From Capitulum mitella (Eukaryota; Arthropoda; Thecostraca; Pollicipedomorpha; Pollicipedidae), in NCBI GenBank assembly GCA_030062745.1, contig CP099850.1, positions 7,688,001 to 7,752,000 on the forward strand: 64,000 nucleotides of DNA, in the 5' to 3' direction. Each line of letters opens with the position of its first letter. Position 1 is the stretch's first letter. Positions 34,501-48,086 of the stretch are shown here, in pieces. The notes under the pieces are model-generated. The model was given only the letters and a program-made list of their open reading frames with translations, was not told the DNA's origin and did not search any database. Both the position numbers and the translations under genes were made by a program.

Positions 34501-37500
34501 GGTAAATGCCCTCTGGCATCAGCACTGGAGAAAAGGACGAACTCGAGGCTTTTTTCATCTGACTTTCAAAGAATGGCGTTAACATACGTTATGAAAGATG
34601 TCCTGTGACGTCACGGATTTACTTAATTTTACCCAATGACTACATAACCCCAGAGCCTTAAACTTGAAGCAACATATGGGAAAAAAGCGTACTAGGTTAC
34701 TGACATTCTTGGTCTCGGTGGGGACATTTTGGTTTAAGTGTACTACATGATTAGGATCGCTGTTGAAAGGAACTAGGCATTAACAAAACAAGAATGGCTT
34801 GAAGAATACCGAAGAAATGAAGAAGCTTGAATACCCGTGAACGGCTTGAAGAATACTTTGGAACCGTGATTGCAGTCAGTTATATCACTGATCAGACTGC
34901 TTTTTACAAAACTGTGAAAGGTTTTGTTTTTCCCCTCCGCCATCCTCCTCAGCTTTACACCATCCTCTCCGGCTTTCATCTGGATTCTGCTCCTCTCTAC
35001 CCGCCGTCATCAGTATATATCTCTCCTTTGATATGTACTTACATTATGCAAACGCCTCTGCCGTGGCGGAGGCGAACTCTCGCATGCCACGAATACAGTT
35101 TCAGATGACGTGCGGTCTGTATTTGCTTTAATCGAGCCAAACAGCATACAAATCACGTAAAAAGACCCTGAGAGTTTTAAGGACTGGTTTTGGAAAGCCA
35201 AGGCCTTGCTTGATAAATGGAGACTGCCCCTGGGGAGGGGTACTCCGGGTCGCCTGATCCTGGTTGATGACTAGAAAAGAAATAAAAATAAACAATTGTG
35301 CAAGTCCCTGATCGTTTCCTGATGCTTTAGCAGTGTATTTTAAACATATGTTTAAATCATTTGGCACTTACAGTCTTTATAATACCCTCCTAACCAATGA
35401 CTCACTGATGTGCAAACCATTACCCGAAAAAGATGACATTTTACGTTCCCTCGCCTTTCGGTAGAATCATTTTCCGGTGATATGTAACGCTTTAACATTT
35501 GCTTAACAATACAACATAAAACATATAACCATCGCCAAGACAGGAGGTGCCACATGCTTCTGAAATATTCCTCAAGCTGCCTTAAGACGACTGTTTCGAT
35601 CGGTCTAAAATTCTGCATGGTTGAGTTTCGAATTGCCGCGCAGTATTCATAAACGCGTCCCTAAATATCAAGGATAACACAGCAGGCCTCGCTCGCCACG
35701 TGCTTGCACATACCGCGCTTGGAATGTGAAGTGCCTCCCTCGACCACGAGCGTCGTGCGGCACTGAGCGAGGTCGACTGAGCTCAAGACCTGCCGGTACC
35801 GGCACCGGGACGGTCGTGTGGCCCGAGGCAAGGACCGGGCTAGCCATGATTGGCCGGCGTCTGGGTAATGCACACAAATTTGCACTGCGCCATGTTTTAA
35901 AAGGTCAGCGCGGCGTCACACGCCTGACATTTGACCATTATCGCATACATGGATGGCGTATATGACGGTGTTTATTATGCTGTTTCCACTGTTGCGTTTT
36001 TAGGAACTTTTCCGAAAGCAAAATTAAGCATCTTTGTTGCAATTGTGCGAATAAAAAAATTGTATCAAAATTCAAATCCTTTTGTATTTCAGGGTTCAGC
36101 AGCTTAGTGCTGTTGAACCTTAGTCTCGGGAAGGAAGCATCGAATCCCCAGGGCCACTCTCGGTTTTGGCTGCACGTACTTGTGGTCGAGACAGTAGTGC
36201 AAAACCCATGGGCGCTTAATGTTTTTTTGGCCATACAAGTACGACACTGAGCCAGCAGCGACTTCTTTCCGCGTCGGCTGCATAGATGTTAATTAATGGC
36301 AGTGAAATCACTCTCAAGGGCCACAGCCGAGGGCCACGCGGGCCTAGTATCGGAGCACACCTCACGGTGAGCCGCGGCCAAACCGAACATGAACCTCAAT
36401 ATCGGGGTCTCTTGGGGTTCAGGCATCCATTATGACGGAGTCTGTCGTGTCTGACGGACCTCAGGTTTGTAGTTTGCTGGGAAACGTCGTCTCTCTCTGT
36501 TCCGGCGAGTCCCCGTCTCTCGACCGTCCACCAGCATCCTATCCAGTATCCAGTATCCAGTATCCGCCAGTCCCCTATCCAGGTTCGCCAGGCTCAGGAG
36601 TCACGGAAAGAAGCATTTCGTTGTAAATGTACTCAGATGCTCCTCCAAATGAAGCCCTGTGAACATCACGCATTGGGCGGATGTCTGAATTCGACCGCGC
36701 TTTGTGATACTTTTCAACCCAGAAACGTGTCTGCTTCCGCAAATGTTACGTTTGAAAATCTTAATGAAAAAGGGGTCTGACGGGCTTCTTGATTTGAAAT
36801 GTGCAGGATAGTCATTATTTTTACCATGTTGACCTTGTTACCGAAAGTGTGCAAAACTTTTTGACATTCTCCTATCAATTCATCTTTCGTTTGCACGCCG
36901 CTTGTTTTTCTGCGCACGCTTTAGCGGGTTTTTACCGCCATGAATCCGATCTGGGCAGTACATTCCCCTGTACCACGCATTCATCTGCCGCTGTTTTAGG
37001 TAGTTCCGTAGGAATTGCCCCCGTTCTGACAAAACCCGGTGAAGTGCTCCATTTGCCGGTCATTTTCACACGCTATACTGCATTCTCGATAGTGCGGTGC
37101 ACTTCATAAAGTGCAAAGACCATTTCCGGCTCTCAGGGTCGTTTTGAACGCGAATCGCATACTTTCTGCTTCGCAATCGTAAACGAAGTTGGGAACTTCC
37201 ACTGTGGCGTGCTTAAAGACGAGGAGGTTTACATCAGCAATTTAAAATGTGGCTGAAAACTTTGCACACTTCCACGCTGAAATGCATTTAGTTAATGTAC
37301 TTTACGAATCCTGACTGAAGACAGGTTCCAGCCAATGTTTGCAAATAGTGCCTAAAACTGTGCATTTCTGGGCTGTAGTATTTCACAAGCACCATGTGCG
37401 GCAAAACGGCTGCTGCTGGTGTACTCTTTTGGTTTATTTTCTCAATGCGTAACAGGTCTGAAGCATGTGATTGCGGAATTCAACAATTTTTACGTTGCAG

Positions 37501-38272
37501 ATATTCCAACATTTGCGTAATTCAGTTAACTCAACCAGCCATGGACACCATCACAGAATCAGCAGCGACATGGTTTGAATGTTAAACCGTATTGCATTGA
37601 GCATTATTGCATCGAGGTAGCATATGAATAGCTTTATACTCATGTCATCAGAATATAAACAACGAAAAATAACACATCCTATATTTCGGCGCCGGACAGG
37701 GGCACGGTAGGCACTGCAATAATTCATTTCAGAAGTGTTTTAGCTTATCAAAAACAGGCGAAATTTTCCGTACTGAGTTGGAAGATGCTGGATGACAGCA
37801 GTACGATCGATCCAATGTCTTCGTTTACGATAAACCCAGGATGTTGCGTGGCATGGTTCTTTTAAATCCAGCGCACCTCTTCTTCACCATTCGAGTAAAA
37901 TCCCGATACCTAATTCTTTTAATCCACATTTTATGTGAAGACCTAGACAATTTCAGCCATGTCCACCAGAAATCTGTTTTCTCTTAGAAAATAAAATTAT
38001 GTTTCATATAATGTACCCATATGCCAAGTTGTTTCGCCGGTCAATTTGACATACCAACTTAATAACAAGGGCAGTACTGATATCACTAGCTGCTGCTGTT
38101 CTCATCCCGTTCAATATTAACTGGAAGTTCGTGGAAGTATCTTCCACAATGTTGCCTCCCGTCGCGGCAGTGCTTCCAATTAAACTGGACGCAATGTTCC
38201 AAATGCACGTTTTGTCCCGAAATTGTCATGCACCTGTGAACGGTGCGAAACTCACGTAAATATAATAAAAAA
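31569..38272. other. unannotated spacer, ~6.7 kb
   Basis: No exon, RNA gene or repeat I can identify. The longest open frame is 149 codons (32253-32702 plus), with no domain, a mixed composition and shorter frames opposite; I treat it as chance. A small GC-rich patch lies at 35730-35850. A 'tatccag' tandem lies at 36540-36590. Confidence 0.35.
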
Positions 38273-38276
38273 ATAA

Positions 38277-39542
38277 ACCTTCGCCCGTGTAGCGGGGGTT
38301 GACGAAAACCTCCCCACCCCTGGGATTTTCCGAGGATGACTTTCGAACAGTTTGCTTGATCCATCTGAAACTCAGGAGCATCCTATCCGCGTCTCATGGT
38401 GAACAGATTTCTCCTCTGCGGTGTCATGGTGAGGAGCTATGACGTCATAACGGGAATCATGTCAGCCGTTCCTGCGTGCCGACGCGGCCGGTTGACAACA
38501 GTTTCAGTTTTGTCCCACTGTAAGACGGTTGGAGTGCACAAATGCGATCGAATACATATCATTCGACTACAAATTTTACGATATATAAGACTGCACATAG
38601 ACATAACAGGTTTGGGCTTACTGCCGGAATTGGCGAAGATGAGAACTAAGGTCATGAATTACGGGAAACACGCTCCTTTTTACTTTTAGAAATGTGGTAG
38701 GAAATAAGTATCGCAAAACAGTCAACATGTCCGGACGCATTGGGGTGTAAGGAATCGAGTGATGTGATTTGACAAAATTTATCTTTTGTTTTATAAAAAA
38801 GGACGGAATGCAGCGAACGATTGACTTGTTCCGACGGGCGGAGCGGCATCGGCCGCGGAGTGATGGGTGTGCAAGACAATGGCATGCCTAAAACTAGATT
38901 TTGTGTTGGGCATCAGTTCAAAAAAGTCTTTAACGCATCTAAGGCACTGTTTTTAGCTAATCCGATGTCATCTACGTCACTGGTGAAGATAACTTTGGAT
39001 GGCCAAGATGACCTGGGATGGCCTAATATGACCTTTATATGTTCTTCGGCAGAAGTGTTTGTTAATTCACTTGCTACATTTGACTTCAGCATCTATTATC
39101 ATCTGCAAAAAATGTTCCTGCAGCTCCGAGAACGCACTTAGGCCAACAACCCGGCTTGGCGAAGATTCACCTAGCATGACCTGGATCGGACTCCATGGGT
39201 AAAAACAATCATGCGGTATACAGATAGACTCATAACTAACTGACGAACACTATGACATCCGTTTCGTTTCATCACCATTTATTCTTTGGCGTTCATTGGT
39301 GCCTTAACTCGAAGAAGTGACTCTTTCCGCGTATTTTCGACATCTGATCCGACCTGGAAGCTCATCCGTCGAACTGAGACCTCAAAAAGAGAAACCAATC
39401 GCGAGATCTCGTCATGTGTAACACGCTGATTTTCTTCCGCAACGCTCTAGGACGCACGGTGCGAAAATAATCGGAGGGGCCCGCACCCCCCCCCCCCGCC
39501 CGTACGTCCGCATCATACAGAAGCCCCTAATACGGGCGAGGG
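38277..39542. mobile_element. TTAA-type non-autonomous element with CGCCCGT ends (1266 bp)
   Basis: The right end, in reverse complement, is CCCTCGCCCGTATTAGGGG next to TTAA (39543-39546). The left end is ACCTTCGCCCGTGTAGCGGG next to ATAA (38273-38276). The right subterminal region has a long C run. The interior has TGACCT/AGGTCA motifs (39005-39045 and 39180). ORFs inside are short and unrecognised. Confidence 0.6.
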
Positions 39543-39546
39543 TTAA

Positions 39547-42500
39547 GAGTAATGACGCATGAGATAAATTTGAGTCACGGGTACTTTCTTGAGATTACAG
39601 CTGTTGACCACGACCCTTTCCCAAATCAGCCAGAATGACTCTGCCCAGTAAATTGAGCCAGCGGAAAACAGGGATGAACATACTCAGAAGAGAGACGTAA
39701 CCATCATAAACCACTGGTTACAACTCTGCAAACCCGGCCAGCCGAACACACCGTTCGTCATTCCCTCAGCTTCCATTAACCTGATTACACCGCAGATGAC
39801 TAGCGGCAACGTTCCTACTAATGCTGATGATGATGAGCGTTTTTGCGAGATGCCGTAAACGGGTCGTGGAGGCGGCCGCAGCGCCAAATTCCCATGTTCT
39901 GCATGTGTGTCGGAATCTGTTCTTGCTGCCAGAATCTTGGGGACGACCGGCGTCTGGGGAAAGGACATCCAACCACGAGTACAAAGAACGCACAGGGCAA
40001 AAAAAAAATGCAAATCGTGCGATTGTTCTTGGTTTAGCCATGACGGTCGAACACAGAGTTCGCATCACACCTAGCCTGATACGGCTCCAACAGTCTGTCA
40101 GCCCGAGCAGAGGCCAGCCAGTCTCCGCCCAGTCTCTCAGGTGACGGCCCTTACCTCCGCCGCCGGTCCGGTGGGGGGGGGGGGGCGGGGTCCCGTCCGG
40201 AGCCGGCGGCCCGCCCGGTCACAGAGCAGACGTCCTTTGCCGGCGGCCGCTGATTTGGCTAATGAGGGCCGCCGGACAATGCGGCGCTGATTCGACGCTC
40301 CGCCGCGCGCCCGTCGGCCCGCCCCGTCGGTCGCGTCGTTATCGACGCTGGTCGGAGCGGCGTCACGCCGCGGCCGGCGGTGGCTGCTCTCGGCCAGGGC
40401 TGCTCCGTCCAGACCGCTCCCGACTCCGAACCACTATCAGGCGGAGACGAGCGGGCATTAGTGCGCAGGGTGCCACCTTTCTGGACCAGGTTTTGTGTGT
40501 GTCATGCGATGATGTGGCGTTATGCGTAGTGGTGGATTATGCATGCGATGCAGCAGCTTCCGACCATGGAGGAAAGAACTACTTCCAGTTGTTTTTGCTG
40601 TTGACAGCGCGTACAACTGATCAACATTGTTAGGAAACACATGTTGCGAAGTCCGCATGCGTCCAGGCAAAAACCGCGTTTGATGTACTTACCTATCATG
40701 CGTAAGTCATTTTCTAAAGGAATCCTTATTCGCGTTGTGTTTTACGACTTTCGATTAAGCATTCTGCTCGTTGCGGTGGTAAAAAAAGTTGAATACCCTG
40801 CTCCACAGCTTACCGAGGTAAGGAAGGACTACCAGAAATGGCTGCACGTACCTCAATTGAGCTCCAACTGAACGAGGCATTTTCCTTATGGCAGTGTTCC
40901 TCCAATTTTGTTTAAGAGCTGAAGATTCTCAACAGGAATTTAAGAACAAGACTTGAAATGGTGCTATCTGTGAATAAATAGAGGCTGCAGCTGAAACACA
41001 GTTCTTGGTCCAAAGTCTGGTAAAATCGACTCTGCACGACAGAAATCGTAAACATAAAAGTCCGTGTCGCCAGGAAGGCAGGAAAACTTGGCGGCACTCG
41101 CCTGCAGGGGACGGACAAACATGTCATAATCTGTCCTCTATTTCCCTGTGGATTGATTTTAGAGTGGCCATTTGGTTTTCAGAATTCCGGCAGCTTGGAA
41201 AACAGTGTGACTGTGGCCTGGACACTGGCGTCTAGCGTCTATCTCATTCAATACACCCACTTCTTAAAACAGGCATTTTTTGAGGTCGCATCATTTTGAC
41301 TATAGCCAATATGCTGTCCTGATGCATATTGCTGTTTATTCATTCATACGGACGGTTTGCTGTCTCAGGATAAATCCAGCATTTCATTCGATAGAGATTA
41401 TTAAAGTTCGGAAAATTTGGTGCCGAGCTCATAGCTGGTGTCACCAAGACGTTCAACGTTAATTGAAATGATTTGGGCACATGTCAGTCACATTGTCTTT
41501 TTCATATCAGACAAGTAAATGATGACTGTCGGTTGCCAGTCAGCTTGCAACAAATTACAAACGAAAATCGACTGAAATGAAATGACTTCCAATAGTTGTA
41601 AGTTAGTAACCGTGACTTTGATTACTGCGTGTTTGCACACTTAGTTTGAAATACTTAGATATCTTTTATTTGATATGCATACGTAGCTGGTTGATAATAA
41701 ATTTAGCTCCCTCTATCAAGTTTAAAGGGACTTTTATTTGTTTTTAACATGAGGAAGTCTTAATGTAACTTTAACAGAGTATGACCTTTGCAAGTAAGTA
41801 TATGCCAACAAAAGAAACGTGATCCTCACTCGCTTACCGAAATGCATTTGCGCAGTTGTTAATATTCATTTGTACGACACGTGTTGAGAACTTCAAAGTC
41901 GGTGGGTACGATGTGGGCTAGCTCAACGTCATTGCAATATTCGAAAGCTTTTCTACAAAAGCGATGGCCACTCTTTTCTAATTTGTTGCTACAAACAGAG
42001 TTCTTTTGCTATAATAATCTTGTCTTTTTTGGAAAAAACGCCATTGCTGGACAGAACGACTAAGCTTTGTATGAAATGACAAACCATACATCCACCTGCA
42101 ATGTCCAAGAATGGCAGCACGCCCAGAATGATGCCACGATTCTCGTAGTGCTGACTTGATGGGGATCGTTAGTGAGGCAATCACTGGGACGGTGTTGTAC
42201 GACGCAGGATAACGACTTGGTAATGGCGACGACCAGCCTTAGTTGTTGGGATTTCGCGCCGTGCGATCATCGGCCCTTATGGTTGGGCGCCGATAAAATG
42301 CCGGAGGGTAAAAAGAGACGCTTGGTAAGTAGGCAAATAATGCAAGTCTGTATTAAAACACCTTTTTAAGGGGAACAACATATTTCAGGAAAAATGCTAT
42401 TCCGCTACTTCCGTATCTTGTCGTAAGGGGAGTCATAGAACGGGAGAAGTTATTGAACGATAAAGATTGTGCAGTCCTCGCCGACAAAGTTTCGAAAAGC

Positions 42501-42845
42501 TGTCGTGATCGGCAGCTCTTTCGGGAGAGCGCTGGTCGACCTGTCTTGGCACGACCGGTGCGAATCGCCTCGGCTCTTACGGCCGGGCCCGCCGGTCAGC
42601 CAGTAAACAGTCGTGTTGACCACCACGTGGCCAAGTCGTCACTTCGACGGCCATTGACTTTTGCCACAAAATCGGCTATTATCTAGAATTGCACGATCGG
42701 GCGTGGTGTTCAGAATCCGTGCAACAACATTCTCTTAGCAAGGGTCTGATCCTGAATACCGGCGAGAATCATTCGGATGAAATTTATGAAAAGAAACAAA
42801 GTAGGTGGTTTATGAGCAGACATTTGCTCATATTATCTAACGTAT
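39547..42845. other. unannotated spacer with a GC-rich island
   Basis: 40140-40470 is very GC- and CpG-rich with a G run of about 14 and could be a CpG-island promoter, but I find no exon beside it. The open frame 40262-40633 is arginine-rich from GC composition and unrecognised. The remainder shows nothing. Confidence 0.4.
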
Positions 42846-43468
42846 CCCTCGCCGGACGGGATGGATCTTGACTTGCACCGTCGACGAGGGAGGAAGGGTG
42901 CGTGGGTGGCAGGCACCTCATACTAGTTGGCCCCTGATCGAGCTAGTGCCACGGGACAAAAAGAAGTCCATAGCTGTGTGCGCAAGGAATCCATCAGGTG
43001 TCAGGTCAACAAGTGGTCTCCCAGATTAGGTCAAACCTTATGCTTGGAGATTATATGTCGACTTTCCCGAACAAAAAAACGACATATTTTGAGCCGATAG
43101 ACTTGGAAAAGTCATCATAGGTCATTAATCTCGTTTTCGTTTGGAAAGGTCATCGGCCTATCTAAAGGGACCTGTTCGCATGCAAGCTACCATTTTGAAC
43201 CGAGTTCATGCCCGTCATCTGGCGTTTGTGCATACTTATTGCCCTAAAACAGTTAAAAACCGACATTTGACGCAAAAATCGTTCTGCACGCCTTCAGTAA
43301 TGACGTCATAGCTCGATGACTTGAGGCGACCTGGGGTCACCCCTTATTCAAAACATGTGCAACGAATGTATCGTCAGCTATGCCAAATTTCACGGCTCTG
43401 TCGGCGCTATAATGCCGTGGTCCCTGAAACACTGCTTGGGGTGACATCACCCCCTCGCCCGGCGAGGG
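42846..43468. mobile_element. short TTAA-type element with CCCTCGCCGG ends (623 bp)
   Basis: The ends are CCCTCGCCGGACGGGA at the left and CGCCCGGCGAGGG at the right (inverted match of 10-12 bases). Flanks are GTAT and TAAA, not clean TTAA. The interior has the AGGTCA-type motifs seen in the other elements ('gtcaggtcaac', 'attaggtcaaacc', 'gacctggggtcacc'). Confidence 0.55.
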
Positions 43469-44477
43469 TAAACACTATTTTCACACGATAGTTTTTGCTA
43501 GAAATTCACGAAGGGTGCTATCTTTTGATACATGTTAAAGTGTAAAAAAATAAAACGCCAGTGGTGTCGCCAGGAGAGTAGAACAAGGGGTAAACGGTTG
43601 GTTTCCGTCCTCTGGCATACGGCGTTTTAAGTGCTTACTTTTATGCCTATGCTAACCTTTTAGCCTTAAGATGACCTCAAGACATGATCAGGGTCAATTT
43701 TTGGAGCTGTGCCGAATTCAGGGTGTCGAACATGGGGAGGCAGATGTCTCCAAACTTTTGGTTTAGTTTTCTCCCAGTTTAGTCTCAATGACTGGCCATG
43801 TTTGCCAAAGGCCATTGCTACAATCTATTTTAAGCCCTAATCGCGATTCCAGGGCACCAAAACGGGGGTAACTAGTATTTCAAATAACTGTATTCCAAAC
43901 ACGTAACATTCCAAATAACTGTAGTTATTTGGACGTGTCAATGGTGTACTGATAAAACCAAGCAATGTTTCCTATTTTCCTGTTTTTCCTCTTTATTTTC
44001 TCTTGATCCATCCCAGCCAGTGCATAAGTATATTTGGTATACTTTTTTCGAAAATGTCATTATTGGATTGGCATCAGTGGCGTGAACCGTTGGTCCGTAT
44101 CGATCGAAGCTGAAGCCTCTCCAATTTCTACGCCTGGTTCAGCCATTGATTCTCGTTTATGCTCCTATTCATGTCCTATGTCCATCTCCTACCCTATCCA
44201 TCCACCCTATGTCCTTCATATCTATGTCATGGCATGAAAACGTTTAATTACTAAGCCCATCCATTGTTTTCAGCACGCAAAGCCGTTTCCACATGGGTTT
44301 GCCTTGCCTCCTGTGATACCCCCTACATCCGCCCCTGCTGCTCTCCGTACATTTCGTAGGAGGTGTGGATAATCAAATATTATGAACGCCATGCACTGGC
44401 ATCAGAGTGTTGCAAATATTGACCGAGAGCAGCGATACGTAAAGAGCGAGCATCTGAAACGAACGCAAAATGGCCAT

Positions 44478-44667
44478 ACGTTCCTCCCAAAAACGCAACC
44501 TGGAGCCGCTCTTGATCAACACGTAAGCGTTGAACCTTTTGAACTGATAAAATATGGTGTAATGTGTACAAAACGATACGTGGGAAAATCACCAAATGCA
44601 AGCACGATAACGGATTGGCTTCGACGCCAAAAACCCACGGGGCGAGTCCGCCCCGCAAGACAGTATA
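44478..44667 (-). mobile_element. fragment of a subfamily-A TTAA element
   Basis: Parallel to about 28226-28400: 'cctcccaaaaacg', 'gcaacctggagccgctct' against 'gcctggctccgcccct', then 'caccaa', 'cgccaaaaaccc' and a G/C block 'ggggcgagtccgcccc'. Only the terminal third of the element is present. Confidence 0.5.
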
Positions 44668-44730
44668 GCTAAAAACATTGAAAACAAAGGCATCGTGTAT
44701 TTCGACTCCGAAACTTCATCAAGGGCAATT

Positions 44731-44732
<2 letters not shown>

Positions 44733-44779
<47 letters not shown>
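44733..44779. repeat. (TA)n microsatellite
   Basis: An uninterrupted TA dinucleotide run of about 47 bp. Confidence 0.95.
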
Positions 44780-44782
<3 letters not shown>

Positions 44783-46410
44783 CACTGACACATACAAAAA
44801 AATGGCAGTGCCCATGCAGGAGAAGTACACATGAATAGCACATGAGCATCATCATATAGTAAACAACTATACAGGTCTTCCAAATCTACTTCTTTTTCCC
44901 TCCGAATCTTCCAGGTCTTCCAAAAGATACACATGTTACGTGTAAAAACAAAAAAAAGGTGTTCAGACTATCTACTGGCGTTTTTTGTAATACGGGCAAC
45001 AGGCTATTCATACATTGTCTAATGACCTTTATGCCTAGCTGAGCGTTCCACCACATCAAAAGCCAAATGCATGTATTCCATAGATAAGATAGACTTTCGT
45101 ATATTTTTCAAGAAACACCAAATACAAATCTTTCCAATAAAGCTTGTAAAACGTTCAGAACTTAAAGTGTCCATAATAAGGCATCGGGTCATTGAACAAC
45201 AAGAAACACAACACATCCAGAAAAACATCCGAAACATTTGAAATATTATAGGGAAAAGGGCAACAGATCTGTAGTACATTTACCTATTACCATTATTTTC
45301 GCCACAAGGAAGAGCTTTCAACAACTTGCTTGGCCAGCAGAAGGTCAGCTAGGGCAGTAATCCCCCTTCCCTGCAGCACCCTCGAGAGCCTCTTTCGGCG
45401 CATGAAGAGCGTCGAAAAACGGACGTCTGCACCTGCATCAGGTACTTTTTGTTTAATAATGAGTGTTTTGGCCTGCTGCGGCACCCCAGTCACTAACACC
45501 GCCATGGTTTTGCCCCGTCTTTCAACGCATTCAAAGCTATGCGGTTGACTCGACGCGACCAAGACGACTGAACAGCAACGACACAGCTATAACGGCATAA
45601 TCGTCTTTTCCGGAATAAAAGGGTAAACGCAGTGCACGTCCACAATGGAACGGCGAATAATGGCCCCCGGGCGTACTAAGTCCATTGAGGGTGATGTAAT
45701 ACTTGTTCAGGATGTGAAAACAAACAGCCGGGTGCGCGGCATGTAAATTGTAGCAATGTTTGTCCTAGCGTTCCTTACCGAAGCACTGGATGGAACAGGG
45801 ATGGGAAAAGCTTTGCATTTGCTGTTGCCAGTGGAAAACCAATCACTCATTCACGAAGAATGAAAGTGTCCAAGAAACGGTACTGGCAGACTGCACCTGA
45901 AACAGCCCCGATAACGCCACCAGTAGCCAGGAGGGGCAGGTAGTTCTGCCTTGGATGAGCATACAAGGCTTCCGTCCTCACGGCCTAAGAGAGCAAGTCA
46001 GTAAACAGTCGCGGTCATAGTATTGCAGAGCATATCATCGTGTTTTGGATTCTTTTTTAAAGGTCCATAATTGTTCTTAATTTCGCTTTATTGTGAAGAA
46101 GGTCGAAGGACGAGTGACCTTGTTTCAACTAGCAGAAAAAAAACAAATTGGGCTGCCCTGGCCCGACCATAACGTTTTCTAGATGCCAATAACTGTGTGA
46201 CTACTGCGTACCGAATCATAAAGTTGTCGCTGAAAGATAGCTCAGTTCTCTACATTTCACGAATCTGCATTCTCAATTCATGCTTTCCTTACAAACGTTA
46301 TCAGATTTTCGCGTCCAAGGAAACGTTCAAACGAAACGTTCAAACAAAAGCTTGCACTCGTCTGGGAGTAATGATTTCGTTTTTTCTAAAATAAATGCGC
46401 TGAAAAAAAT

Positions 46411-46467
46411 AAACACCCATGGAAAATAAGTCCTAAGATAATTATGACTTATTTTCCATGGGTGTTT
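46411..46467. repeat. perfect 22-bp inverted repeat (hairpin, 13-nt loop)
   Basis: The left arm 46411-46432 begins AAACACCCATGG and the right arm 46446-46467 is its exact reverse complement. An arm this long without mismatch suggests a young hairpin or MITE, or a structured RNA. Confidence 0.85.
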
Positions 46468-47331
46468 GTTAACTCTTCAGTAATGGTGGCGAGCAAAATC
46501 CTGGAATCGCGTCGCGTTCCAACCTGATGTTGCTCGTACGCGAAATATTGAAATAGATCAATGAACAATCTTTTGTTTTGGCGAGATGCGTAAGACAAAA
46601 GCAATAATGCAAGCAGCAACGAAACAGGCCTCGCTCGTCATGTGCCCTCCAAGGTATCTCACTGATTTATTACGCAACATCAATTTTAATGACGATTTGG
46701 GCTAAGAAGATTGTTGAATCTGCGCAGAGACATCCTAAACGTTTTAAATTTCAAAGTCCACAAACAGGCAATGGGGAGAAGAATGCAGTACTGGTGCTGA
46801 AAAGTGATGACAAAAATGTCGACATCATCAGAACGTCGTATCATTAAAATCGACATCAAAATGTACTTAGGCGTCTTTAGCCAGACTGTTGTTTGAGGTC
46901 TTCGTCATGGGGCATTTTTTTCGTTGGCTTGAAAAGACATCCATTCAAGACTGTATCAGACGCGTATACCGTGGCTTAAATTTTTCCTACATTTAGGCAC
47001 GTCTGACGTCACAGGTCCTCGGTTTCCTAATGTTGTTTGCTAGAAGGCTGTTAAGATCGTTAACTTCCACAAACATTCTGAAACTGTTTTGGTTTTAGCT
47101 GTAAATATTGTTGCATTCGGTGTTGCTTGATATCCTCCGGTGTCTGATGTGGTGTGACGTGATGGGCGGGGCCGGGCGTGAGACGTTAGATCCAGCCGGA
47201 CGGCAGGCCTGCGAACAAACACCGGTCCGTCGGTAAAAACGTGCAAACACCGGAGGAGTGTTTTCACGTCCAGAGACTACTGGAATGTTCTAGAATCTGT
47301 GTTTCGATATAAAGCGCAGGCGGCCGGCTAA

Positions 47332-48086
47332 CCCTCAATTTGTTGGGAGGCTATTTTTTGCCCCCCCCCCCCTTGGGTTTATCTGGAATAACTTTTGTTC
47401 TAGACATTCAGTTGAAACTTTGTGTACGCTTTAATGTAGTCCTAGGACATCTTCCGACAAATTTTCAGATCAGGGTCATGCCAAGTCACGGAGCAACGGC
47501 AGACAAAATTTGAGCATTTCGTGAATCGGCCCGTTCAAGTCCCAGCTGGACTGAAGGATTTTCTAGAAATTGGACCATGAAGATGAAGCAATGGTTTAAA
47601 TATGAAAAGGGTACGCAAACATAAAATGAATATCGGCATCTTTACCTAATGTTCAGCCGAGTTCAAAATCATTTAACCCTTTTCAATGTCATTCCTCTAA
47701 CTGATGTATAGTACAGTTTCGTGGCATTTGAGGCTATTTTGAAGGAAAAGCTGGTGTTGGCTTTTAAACTGACCTGGACCGTGGTCTGTGACCTTGACCC
47801 TTTGTCCTTTCCTTTAACCTTTTCCGGAAACACTTACACTTCTGACTTTTGGAATATCCAAGGATTTTTAATGATGGAAGCATTCGTTTTTTGCAATCTG
47901 GCGTGACTTGTGATGAGACCTGTGGCTTAAACTGTTCATGTTTCGACAGCTGTCAATGAGAGATATCGTTTGCAATTGAAACGTTTCAATCAGTCCATTA
48001 GTTACGAAGTTAGGCGGGAGTGGGGCTAAAAATAATCCCCACCCTCAGCGGATGGTGTAGCTCTAAATACGCCAGCGAATGCTGGG
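47332..48086. mobile_element. TTAA-type non-autonomous element (755 bp)
   Basis: Left flank CTAA (47328-47331) then CCCTCAATTTGTTGG. The right end in reverse complement is CCCAGCATTCGCTGG next to TTAA (48087-48090); the two ends match at 10 of 15 positions. A long C run lies just inside the left end, as in subfamily A. The interior includes 'tgaccttgaccc' and other AGGTCA-type motifs. Confidence 0.55.

Larger units (their letters stand above)
43469..47327. other. unannotated spacer, ~3.9 kb
   Basis: No gene recognised. Contains a fragment of subfamily A, a (TA)n tract and a perfect hairpin, each listed separately. A minus-strand open frame at 45293-45562 (89 codons) is the least random-looking but has no domain I know. 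Confidence 0.35.

Noticed and set aside
45293-45562. minus-strand 89-codon frame as a gene fragment
   Set aside because: Composition looks plausible for coding but no domain, splice partner or neighbour supports it.
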